This document shows, piece after piece, positions 10,472 through 20,114 of a stretch of DNA of 64,000 nucleotides. Under the pieces are notes generated by a model. That model had not been told where the DNA came from, searched no databases, and saw only the letters and a program-made list of their open reading frames with translations. Position 1 is the stretch's first letter, and each line of letters begins with the position of its first letter. This stretch comes from Symbiodinium sp. CCMP2592 (lineage: Eukaryota; Sar; Dinophyceae; Suessiales; Symbiodiniaceae), in contig CAJNDT010005512.1 of assembly GCA_905221615.1 (NCBI GenBank), positions 185,818-249,817 of the forward strand, in the 5' to 3' direction. A program made the position numbers and the translations under genes.

Positions 10472-12640
10472 TCAGAGCTCGAAGCGACCCTTCTTGCGTT
10501 GCTTCTCGCTCATGGCTTCGATCATCGACCTGCAGCAATATTCACGAGGATCCGGTCGCCTCTCTGAGTTAACACGTGCCTCCGCAGGTTGCTCACCCGC
10601 CACATCTGGGCCGCAGCCCCCATGGAATAGCCATCCTTCAGGCACTCGGAGCAAAACGCTCGGTAGGCGATCATCATGGGGTTGTTGACACCGCCACTTG
10701 ACTTGTCCTGCAGCATGCAATCGCAGAAAAATGGTCAATCGTGCAAGCCGGGCTGGGCATCCTCAGCGGCCTCTGCATTCACACTCGCTGCAGCTCGCTT
10801 CTTTTTTTGATTCGGTGCCTGAAATCAAGGCGGATGGCAGCGTACAGTAGGATATACAGCCCAGCCATTAATAAGGCTGGTCACAGCCTTCTTGCATCCA
10901 GCACTCGGCTGCTCGATGCCAGGAGCTGCAGAGGCCTCCATGCATCAAGATTGTTTTTCGTGTCTCAAACGGTGAGCCCTGCCTCGGCATTAACGACAGC
11001 CGGTGCAGCGACCGGAACGTCCTCCCAGGCAATGCCGCACATTCACAAGCGACTTTAAATTGTGTAGTGTGAATAAGTACATGCATGCACCCACGGAATT
11101 CCTGATCAGAAGATGCAGCAGGAGCATCTTTCTGGTGCGACGGAGGCATTGCAGAGACCTCTGCATGCATCTTATATATATATATATATGTACACACATA
11201 TGCACTGGCAGGTTTTTCTCACCTAGCAGAAACAACGGCACCTCGGCTGCGGGAGCATATGCCTCCTCGATCAACTCCTGCATGGAATCAGCAAAATGAT
11301 TTAAGATCAACAGTGACAGCTGACACGGATCCTCCAACTGCTGTTCCAAGTCATCCTGTTGCTCCTGCAAGCACACATATACACGTCTGGGAAACAGAAT
11401 GAGCTCAACACTGCAAAAGTTCACAATCGAGCCTCATTATCGTCTTGTCCAGGGGACAGACCTGCACTCCATGCCCATGCATTGCACCGTGGAAGAATCT
11501 GCATGAGGAGCATGGGTTGGGTGCATCCATAATCACGCAAAAAGCGATCCTTCGGCATCTGGAGCAGGCACTGCTTCAGCATCGATCTTCATGCGGGAGG
11601 CTAGCAGATCCATCTCTCCTGCTGCAGCAAAATTGATTGATGTTGAAAGGTTGGTGCCACAGGGTACACATCCATCATGTGAATTAATTAGTATATCGAG
11701 TTCCTGCGTCATGTCTGGAGACGAGGTTTCGGAAGGGCTTCTTGTACTGAAGATGGTGCGGGAAAGCAAGTTCTGGGGCCGTCTCCAATTTAAGCAACAC
11801 CTCTGCAAGGCAATGCGGTGCTGCAACGGCCGGGATGCTTCCTTCGTTGACCGGCTGAGTCTCCAAGGCATCTGGATTGATGCCTTTCAAAGAAGGCTTC
11901 CTCTTCGTTGTCGACAGAAGCTTCGGCCCAAAGCAGGCCTGCAGCATAGCAGCCGTGTCACGTGCTATTTGCATGCGTGCACACCCTGAGAAATAGCCCA
12001 CCTTCAGTCGGACCATGACGGGTGCCGGGCTTTTCTTGGACTTCTTCGCCAAGCGGATGACATACTGAGATTGCCCCTTCAAAGCACAAGCTTGAGCATG
12101 TTGGAGATCTCCCGGGACGTCGGGGTTCTTTTGCTTGAGGGCTTCCTCCAGGTGGTCCAGGTTATACACGGAACCCTTGTTTTCGAAGCATCGCAAAGAC
12201 CTGCGAGGAACACTGCTTTCAGGGAATTAAGACACACAAGCATGACGACGAAAGACACGGCGTGCAAGCGAGCATCGGTCCCAGCACATGTTCATTGAGC
12301 TTCAGCTGATCCATCTTCTCCTGAAAGTCGTCCTTATCATCCTTGGTGTCCTCCTCCTGGTCCTGGTTGTCCTCCTTGTTGTTATCGGAGTCATCCGGCG
12401 GCAGCTTGATGAAATCCTGATGATGCATCATGTGCACAAAGCATGCGTGGATCCACAACCCCCCCGTCCCACCAACATGTCTGACATGGCATGTGTCGAT
12501 CCTCACAGGAGTCGAGGTCTTTCCAGGCCGCGAGGAGGTCATCGATGAGTTTGTTATTGTGCTTCGGCATGCCGCTAGCAGCGAAAAGAGAACTCTCCGG
12601 GGCCCCGGATATAAACAACACACTGCATAATGCACGACAT
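10472..12640 (-). CDS. Unidentified nuclear-type protein with acidic and lysine-rich segments (multi-exon)
   Basis: Successive minus-strand exons are visible: about 12500-12620 (HNNKLIDDLLAAWKDLDSCE); 12295-12430 (acidic DDSDNNKEDNQDQEEDTKDD, then EKMDQLKLNEH); about 11740-12200 (CFENKGSVYNLDHLEEALKQ, then LAKKSKKSPAPVMVRLKVGY); 11533-11640 (GEMDLLASRMKIDAEAVP); 11225-11370 (EQQDDLEQQLED, MQELIEEAYAPAAEVP); 10975-11030 (EDVPVAAPAVVNAEAGLTV); 10745-10820 (APNQKKKRAAASVNAEAAED, with an NLS-like KKKR); and 10472-10720 (MIAYRAFCSECLKDGYSMG, then IEAMSEKQRKKGRFEL and a stop). The last intron is about 71 bases and begins GTGAGC. I do not recognise the family; the acidic tract and basic tail suggest a nuclear or chromatin-associated protein, which is inference. 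Confidence 0.5.
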
Positions 12641-12699
12641 GAGCTGCTGCTTCTAATCAGCCAGGTGCATGCAAGTCAATCTGGCCCCTAGCACTGAAA

Positions 12700-12900
12700 C
12701 AGCGAGGGTGCATGAAAGTGCAACGTGATCACGACTGCAGACTGAATCGGGACAACCAACCCATCATGAATGCCTGTAAATTTAACAGGAGACACGATCG
12801 ATCGCAGCGTCCTTTCTCGCGGGATGTCGAAGGCAGTCGGACCCGGAATTAACCATCCAACATTGAAGGTCAACGTCGCCATCGATCCAGCCTGCAACCA
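12700..12900 (-). CDS. Possible exon, unidentified
   Basis: A minus-strand frame is open for about 65 codons (SMATLTFNVGWLIPGPTAF, then IVSPVKFTGIHDG) and looks protein-like, but I have no family match and no independent splice evidence. It lies between the KAMK-repeat gene and the acidic/basic protein gene on the same strand and could be a 5' exon of the latter. Confidence 0.3.
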
Positions 12901-13376
12901 AGATGGCAAACACAATAAGCTGCGACAATAAATCTTCTTAGAATACATCGGTCCTGGACCCAGCCACAACGACCGGCAGCTTCCAACCAATCCAAAATCC
13001 ACATGGCCGGGAATCCTGGGCTTCATTTAATTTTCGCACACGAACCTCGCATGCACTGTGGCTTTCACGGGAGGGCACAGACTTTCTTTCAAGACCGGAG
13101 GCGGCCAAGCAATAGCCAAAATCGTGGAAGTTTATAAGAAAACCTCAGTTACAAGCAAAGCAAAAAGCCGAAGCACAAGAGTTGCATGCCAAGCCGCCCA
13201 ACATAGCCATGACCAGATCAAAATTTGGATGCCAGCACTGCAGTCCTGCACGGCGATTTTTTGGGATTCATGCGCCGAGGTTGAGGATCCTACACTTAAA
13301 CCAGGAATCGCGAGGCCGCCGAGCAATGCAATCCTTTTCTGCGAGCCACCATGCTGTCGCACTGCCCTATACAGCC

Positions 13377-13814
13377 CTAGGATGACTCTTCATCCCAACC
13401 GCGTGCAATTCTCGCACGAAGCTTCTCCAAATTGGCTTCCCTGCGCTGCTGAATCTGCATGTCCTCGAGCACAATGTCTAAGCCAGTTTTCTCGGGCCAT
13501 GGCTGTCCGTCCTTGATGTTCTTCAACAAGTGCGGGTCTGCATCCGAAGTGTCTGCATCCGAATCGCTCTGCACTTGAGCCATTGAGGGCTTCTTGATGG
13601 CCGACTTCATGGCCTTGGTGGCTTTCATCGACTTCATGGCCTCTGTGGCTTTCATCGTCTTCATGGCCTTGGTCGTCTTCATGGCCTTGGTGGCTTTCAT
13701 CGTCTTCATGGCCTTGGCGGCTTTCATCGTCTTCATGGCCTTGGCGGCTTTCATCGTCTTCATGGCCTTGGGGGCTTTCATCTTGCCACCATGTGCTGCT
13801 GCAGGTCGCTTCAT
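13377..13814 (-). CDS. KAMK-repeat small basic protein
   Basis: The ATG at 13814 opens a 145-residue frame starting MKRPAAAHGG and closing with ARIARGWDEESS. Residues about 12-70 are tandem nine- to ten-residue units of the form MKTMKAAKA/MKSMKATKA. After them come an acidic patch (QSDSDADTSDADPH) and a helical C terminus. Lys/Met/Ala repeats after an MKRPAA start are frequent in Symbiodiniaceae predicted proteins and resemble the basic tails of DNA-binding or histone-like proteins, so nuclear localisation is plausible. The repeats are encoded by 27-30 bp units (GGCTTTCATCGTCTTCATGG on the plus strand). The reading frame continues upstream of the ATG, so a 5' exon cannot be excluded. Confidence 0.65.
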   Translation of the reverse strand: MKRPAAAHGGKMKAPKAMKTMKAAKAMKTMKAAKAMKTMKATKAMKTTKAMKTMKATEAMKSMKATKAMKSAIKKPSMAQVQSDSDADTSDADPHLLKNIKDGQPWPEKTGLDIVLEDMQIQQRREANLEKLRARIARGWDEESS

Positions 13815-14224
13815 CGCAATCTCTGCTGCAGCTATAGCGAGATGAATCAAAGCAGGATCTCGAGTTATGTCATTGCACGCCTGCAATGCACCGTCTAGAC
13901 TATCATGACCTACTATCTGGCCACGCATGCCATGAGTGCACATCATGCATGGTTCCATGCTTCAGGGAAGGCTTCGGCTCGATCCATCAAGAGTGCACGG
14001 AGAAAGTGCATGCAAGATGCGAATGATACCCCGAATCCAAAAATCAGATGCACCGATTATGGTCACCAATCTTTGAATATGCAAAACAGCATGCACATGC
14101 ATTCTGTCCTCAGTCCACACAGACAGCCCGAACCATCGCGCCAACATCATTCCGGCCTTGCTCAGAAGCCATGCGCCCCACAAGTTTGCAACCCATGCAA
14201 CATGATGAATCGCCAGACATTAGC

Positions 14225-15010
14225 CAAGCTTCTTGTGAGCCTCCAAGAAATTCTCCATCAATTCCTGAAGCTCCAGTTTCTCAGCAGGCCTCGGCTTCAG
14301 AATGGGTTTGCCAATCTTTAATGCATGCATTTCAACGCATGTATATACCCCTGCAATGAAACTCAGGTAAATGCACACAAGCCACGTAAGCACCGACATA
14401 GAGCGAAGCTGGATGTGCTCGTGCATGTAGATCATCATGTCGGTCATATGCACATGAAGCAATTCCAGGCGAATGCCTTGATTAGACTTGAGGAAGGGGG
14501 CAAAACAGACATGCATGACGAAGAAATGCCATCACCGCACCATTTGGGTCTAGTGGCGTACCTCTTCTACATCCGGAAGATTGTCCAAGAGCTTCCGCAC
14601 AAGTTCAACGCTTGAATTGAAACGACAGAACAGGAGCTGCTCTTGCTCCATCGTCCATCTTTCCAACAGTTTGGCCACAGGCAGACGATCGGGTTTTGCC
14701 TTTTCGAAGACCGCCAGCTGGGGGAGCTTGGCTGGCCAGGGAAAGTTTCCGGTCTCCACATCTGCACGGGAGAAAGCTTCTATGCACAATGTAAGTACAC
14801 ATTTCCACCAGCACAATAAATCGCAAATCTCGGTCCACACAGACAAATCCTGCATTGCATCCACACAGTCCCGCAGGACTGTCATCTCTGAGCAAGCCAG
14901 CTGCTTGACATTGGACACGCTAAGACCGCATACCAGGATAACTGCAGCTGACAAGGCTCGGCAGCAATCCATGCGATCCATGGCTTCTTCGATCAGTGCG
15001 CAAAACCCCT
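14225..15010 (-). CDS. Helical exons of an unidentified gene
   Basis: Three minus-strand exons look coding: about 14830-15005 (ALIEEAMDRMDCCRALSAAV), 14575-14770 (FEKAKPDRLPVAKLLERW, then SSVELVRKLLDNLPDVEE) and 14225-14320 (PRPAEKLELQELMENFLEAH). All are rich in Leu, Glu and Arg and probably alpha-helical. They lie upstream of and in the same orientation as the KAMK-repeat frame and might be its 5' exons or a separate gene. I recognise no domain. Confidence 0.4.
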
Positions 15011-15414
15011 GTTTGCGAGAGATGGAGCAAAGCAAATATATGCTGTGATGCCAGTGCTGCTTTCATGCAGGAAGCAGTGCATTGCAAGCCGCTGAGATTT
15101 CTGCGTCATATGTCATGTGTTGCGTGCAAGCAGACATCACAGCGGACATGCAATGCCAACACTGCAGGAGTGCACAAGCAGCGCCTGTCTCAATGGATAG
15201 ATAGGAAGAGCCATCGAAGGATCAAAAAGCAACATCGCTATGAATGCTTGGCTGCCACAAACCAGATATATCTGCCAAAGCAAACTGTGGAACCCCGTTG
15301 TCCGCACATATTCTGAGGATCGGTCTTCTTTGTGACCATCGAATGAAAAATCGAGGAGCGAGAAAAAGAGATCGATCGAATGGAAAGAAGGAGTCGAGAT
15401 ATGGAAAAGTATCT

Positions 15415-15415
15415 A

Positions 15416-15446
<31 letters not shown>

Positions 15447-15502
15447 GTACGTGTGTGTATACATATATATACATATATATGTGTGTGTGTGTGTGTGTAC
15501 TA
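15415..15502. repeat. TA/TG microsatellite cluster
   Basis: An alternating TA run (about 15415-15435) is followed by ATATGTACGTG and a TG run ending at about 15500. No exon is supported between 15040 and the assembly gap at 16401. A second TA run lies at 16294-16325. Confidence 0.9.
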
Positions 15503-15534
15503 TGGGGTCTTTAAGGTGGTCAAGGATTTTTTGC

Positions 15535-15645
15535 ACACACGCATTTGAGCCACTTAAGGTATTAAGGTTTTTCTCTCCGAACGCAGAAAGTTGCACCAAT
15601 TTGAGCCAAAACTATAGCAATTTGAGCCAAATCTACATCATGGGG
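15535..15645 (-). repeat. Tandem GGCTCAAAT units resembling spliced-leader relics
   Basis: On the minus strand, TGTAGATTTGGCTCAAATTG is followed directly by CTATAGTTTTGGCTCAAATT, and about 45 bases further by AAGTGGCTCAAATG. The dinoflagellate spliced leader ends in TTTTGGCTCAAG after a TAG, so the two adjacent units share TAG and TTTGGCTCAA with it while lacking the CC between. The match is partial and could be chance. Confidence 0.3.
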
Positions 15646-15689
15646 ATGATTTTGTACATAGATACAAGTGAAACACGGATCCACATCCT

Positions 15690-15900
15690 GGGATTCTGAG
15701 CGCAAATTCACATCGCGGACCCCTTCGCCGGAAAAGAAGCGCCCGGGAACAATTTTTAAACACGGGTCGCCCTGTTCCCGAGAAAATTTGCGCCCGGGGA
15801 CAAATTCCTCCAGGAACAAGCCAAACCTGTTTTTGAAATTTGTTCCCGCGCGAATTTGCGCCCAGGGACAAATTTGGCCAGGAACAGTCCTCCAGGTAGA
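15690..15900. repeat. GGAACAA/TTGTTCC block with imperfect 67-bp tandem units
   Basis: On the minus strand, GTTCCTGG, AATTTGTCCC, GGGCGCAAATT and GGGAACA recur twice with a spacing near 67 bases, followed by a third partial unit. The inverted GTTCC...GGAAC core is shared with the 208-bp repeats at 6.7-7.2 kb. No coding frame is maintained. Confidence 0.6.
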
Positions 15901-16296
15901 GCCGGATACCACATAAGTACGGATAAATAGCTTTTTTTGCTACAGAAAAATTTTAGCCGATCTTGACATCTTCAAGAAGCCGCAAAAAAAGATTGGAAAC
16001 GCATCCGTCCATGATCGTTTCAAAAAAGGTATACCCACGAACCCCTGCGTGGCCGTGTCAGCGCACCACGATCCGAACGAAAAGCCATGTGAACGCAAGC
16101 TATATATTCACTTTATACATATGTTGAAGTTATAGTAATGGATTTTGGAGTCGCTGCAGTATCGCGCACACATATATTATACCCACACCCATACGCTGGA
16201 CGGCGGGGAAGTAATCGTTGTAAAAAACGTTGAGTAAATACATATAATCAACAAAACATATGGTATGCATATAGGCGTCCTTATACACTATGTGTA

Positions 16297-16327
<31 letters not shown>

Positions 16328-16400
16328 TATTATGCATAAAAGCAGAAATCTTCTGTGTTTCCTGAACGCGCGCGCGCGCGCCCTCCCAGCGCGCGCGCGC

Positions 16401-16500
16401 NNNNNNNNNNNNNNNNNNNNNNNNNNNNNNNNNNNNNNNNNNNNNNNNNNNNNNNNNNNNNNNNNNNNNNNNNNNNNNNNNNNNNNNNNNNNNNNNNNNN
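16401..16500. other. Assembly gap (100 N), flanked by GC-only run
   Basis: Exactly 100 undetermined bases are present, the usual placeholder for a scaffold gap of unknown size. The left edge (16367-16400) is almost pure alternating CG. Sequence right of the gap is coding (retrotransposon second frame); sequence left of it is not a continuation of that frame. The true distance and even the adjacency of the two sides are therefore unproven. Confidence 0.99.
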
Positions 16501-19500
16501 CATGGTTGCGATCGAATACTCTGACGCAAGTGCTCCTGCCTCGCGTACGAGGGTAATATGAGCTGAATTGTTGAAGCACATGTCAATAAGAGGGTGATAA
16601 TCGAATCCCTTCTCAGGTTTGAGCTTCTTTTTGGGATTCCCTGCTGGCACCGGCGCTCGATCCATATTTCCCCAGTTGAATACCACTAGGTTTAGCGATA
16701 CGCTGTCTGGGTTTGAGCCTTCAATGTATTCTCTCTTCTCGTTAACACCGGCCATCCTATTGCGAACTATCTCGTAATGTGCGTCGAGCACCAGTTTTTC
16801 TTCGTAGCCAGTAAGAGAGAGAAAAGAAGCCGGGTGGCTTGTTCTAGAGTCCTTGATATTGATGTGACTCTTGTTAATGCTCTTGTATTCCTCCAGGGTT
16901 GGAGCCTCTGTGGAGCTGTCATACGTATTCGGAGGCTTGTTCCTAATATCATCAAGGCTGCATGGATCAACGCCTGGATGGTCCTTCTCGAACAGATTTC
17001 TTGCGTGGTCGCAATACATGTTGATTTTCTGGACTGCCAAATCTACGTCCTCATGTGTGAGGATGGCCTCGTATAAAAACTGACGCTCTTCTGAGGTCAT
17101 TCCTGCTGACACTTTAGAGGTCTCGAGGCAATCGATTGGCAAGACGCACTCGCACATCCGTTGTTTACCCTGTGGGGTAAGTCGACAGTCTGCACATACA
17201 ATCGTACCACAGGAATAGCAAAAATAGCCTGTAGGCTGTTTGCAGAGATCGCAGAGAGGATTGTCTGGTCGAGGCAACATCCGTATCCTTTGGTTAAGGC
17301 TCATGGCTGTCCTGCGTACTCCTACAAATCTCTCCTTGGTAGGAGGTGCAGAGGAGGAAGATGCCGACTCTCTGGGTCTGTCCCACTCCTCTTCGTCAGG
17401 AGCCTCAGAATCTTTGATCATGAGTGGACTTCGGATTTTTCGATTCCATCGACTAACCCAGATTCTCTCTTGCATTTCCTGTTGCATAGCCGGGTTAGAC
17501 GATGACTTCGAGATTCGGTGCTTTTGATTTTCTCGAATTCGAGCGCTGATGCGCTCCTGTTCTCTTATGAGGTCTTCCTCATCAGCAGGCTCCTCGTATT
17601 CGAGGTTGAGCTTGCTTCTGTTGACTCGATAATAAGTTTCTGTTTCAGGATCGAAGAGAACTAGGAATTTTTCCTTCTCCTTTTTAGGAGATTTTGGTTT
17701 CCTTGGCTCTTCGTCTGAACTCTGAACATATTCTGTTTCAGGCTTTGGTTGGTCAAGTTTGACCTTCTCAAGTTTCTCTGTGATCTCTTCCGTGGGAGAT
17801 TCTTTCTTCTCCTCTGACGCTGCAGGTGCAGAGTTCGTCTTGTGAGACGGATTAACATCAACTCGGAGTTCTGAGGATGACGAAGATTTTGAGCTCTTTT
17901 CGCTCTTTTCGCTTGATGCCGACTCAACGTCTGATTCTTCGTCACAATCCTGGTTAGGATCTGGTTCCTCAGGTTCCGTCTCTGTTCCAGAAGATTCTTC
18001 CTTGGGAGGAACTACGTTGGCAGAAGTATCCTGAACAGGTTCTGGAGGTTTGTGACCTGTCGTTATCTTAAGAACTTCAGTGGCGCTTCTGGTGCCGTCG
18101 GAGTTCCAGAGCTGTCCCATAAGACTGTCCGGATCCTTGTCTGCCTCGGCCTGCCGGGCGAGCTTGGATCTCGGATGGATGTCCTTTGTAGTAGTCTCCG
18201 TTTTCGGAGGTACCTCACCTGCAGAAGCGGTTTGCTCCAGGTTTGGAGCTGTGTCAGCCTCTGTATTTGGCAGAAAGAAAGACTTCTTGTGAGAAGATCT
18301 AGCCTTGGGAGGCTCTGGAGGCAGATTTCGCTTTGACACCTTCCGAAGTGTCGATTCGATCTCTTGGCCGTAATTTGCGCACCATTTCTTCGACTCGTAA
18401 GTCGCTGACGGCATCTGTTCGGAGCAGTGGTCTGCCCACCATGGTCCGATGCTCTTGAGCTCATCGTATTGCGATGATACCCAGAGTGGTTCAGAGGGTG
18501 CGAATACGGCGCTAAGAGTACGGGCATGCACTACCTCTGGTGTAGCAAACATCCCTGCTTGCGACTGCCACATGTTTGTGACTTCGTTCACTACGTTATT
18601 TGCGTCGAATACTAGAAGCAGTGCCTTGTTGGCACGCAACAGGGTCGGATTAGGATTCGCCAGGTCTAGCGTTGAAAACTGAACAGTGTCCCTGTTGGAA
18701 CGACTGTTTTCATTCACGAGAGCTTGAAGACCTGGTGATGTAACCACCTGCGATAGGAGGTTTGATGGTACCAGACCGTGCCTCAGGATTGAGGATAATG
18801 CCTGTAGGTCCGTGGCATGCATGATGTAACAAGGGTTGTTCTGTCGAACAAAATCCTCCATGCCTACGGGTCTCGGCGCGTTAGTGGAGAGACGCTGTGC
18901 ACGGGACTGCACTGGATTGCTGCCCGTTGCCATGAAGTCTGAGATGGTCATGTGTGACCTTGGCCTCTCTTCTTCAGGATCTGGTTCTTCAACTCTTGGT
19001 AGAGTTCGTCGTGAACCGTGTCCTCCCACTGCCGAGAGGAAAACTTTGGTCATGGTCAGCACATTTGCATCCGGTGGGATGGTAACGGCGGCATCTGTGG
19101 TTTCGGCCTTGCCATCTTGGTTATAAACCATAGTGACCACGAACCTGGACTTAGTGTTGAGGAGGACACCAAGCGCGATCTCTTGTGGTGTATACTGTGC
19201 GAGCTCTGCATCGGCCAACTTGGACATGTCCAGAAGATAATTGTGTTGGCCAGCAAAGAGATCTGGGCGCTGGTTCTGAAGGTGTCTTGTTGAGTGTGCC
19301 AACCACCTTCCGACTCTGTTGGTCTTGGAAAGAATGTGGAAGCACATCTCTGGTGAGAGACCTGTTACCTCTGCCAGTCTTGGCACTGAGGAGGAATAGT
19401 CATATTCTCCGGATGCATCAAGACTCACACATTGTTTTACCTCCGGTGGGAGGCCTGTCTGAAGGTGATGTGCAAGCATCGTACAAAACTGGCGTGGATC

Positions 19501-19890
19501 ACGAGCGTGATTACCCACGTTGTTATCCCAGTATAAAAGGGGACTGTTGTCCCATGGTCCTTGAAGGACTCCTTCGTAGAGCCTGACTCCATGTCTGGAG
19601 ATTGGAGTGAGCCTTGCTCGACTCGCATGGCCACATCGTGAGATCAGTTCAGCAAGATCTCTTGGATGCGGATTGAACACCTGTTGGTGACCCATGTAAA
19701 TGTATGGAGGCTCGTGATTTTTCTCACGTTTGTGAAATCGGTGTCCACCGTGTTCGGTGTGTCGACGTGATGCTTCCCGACGAGACTCGGGGTACGAGCT
19801 ATCCATGTGTGGATGTCGCTCATGGTACGCCTGTACTGCCCTGGGTAGGGCGTGTCCATCACGGCTACGGAAGTTTGATCGTGTGCTCAT
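16501..19890 (-). CDS. Second retrotransposon ORF: Tpt1/KptA-like segment plus cysteine cluster (C terminus missing)
   Basis: The ATG at 19890 (MSTRSNFRSRDGH) opens 1130 codons to the gap without a stop. Residues about 1-70 are basic and His-rich; 85-260 form an unassigned conserved-looking block (LYEGVLQGPWDNSPLLYWDN). Residues about 350-490 contain NPCYIMHATDLQALSSILRH and GLVPSNLL, reminiscent of the 'HGT...IL..GL' entry to Tpt1/KptA RNA 2'-phosphotransferase and other ADP-ribosyltransferase folds. Residues 540-800 are low-complexity acidic/Ser. Residues about 877-920 hold CDLCKQ, CYSCGT, CADC and CECVLPIDC, a zinc-binding cluster. It follows pol by 224 bases on the same strand, so it probably uses the same element transcript. 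An accessory role in RNA or ADP-ribose chemistry is inference; catalytic residues cannot be assigned by eye. Confidence 0.75.
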
Positions 19891-20114
19891 TACGGCACGA
19901 TGACCAAACAGGATCAGGAATGCTTGGTTAGCTCAAAAGGCTGATTGCTGTGAGGCTCGAGGCTGAAAGCGGCTGCGGATGATACAGAACATATAGTTCT
20001 CATGAACATGTCCGATCTTGATGAAAACGCAGCCTGCAGACACAAATTTTCTTTTAGACGGAAAACAGTCTAAATAGAAAATCCAGCACATGGTTGTGCT
20101 ACCAGCAAACAAGA

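Noticed and set aside
10522..10716. HMG-box reading of the PMMIAYRAFCSECL exon
   Set aside because: There is a superficial likeness to the start of an HMG box, but the expected W..L and K-rich third helix do not follow in a continuous frame.
16130..16586. Frames passing through the N stretch, including the apparent extension of the second retrotransposon frame to 16330
   Set aside because: The 100 N are a placeholder. Codons left of the gap cannot be assumed to be in frame with those on the right.
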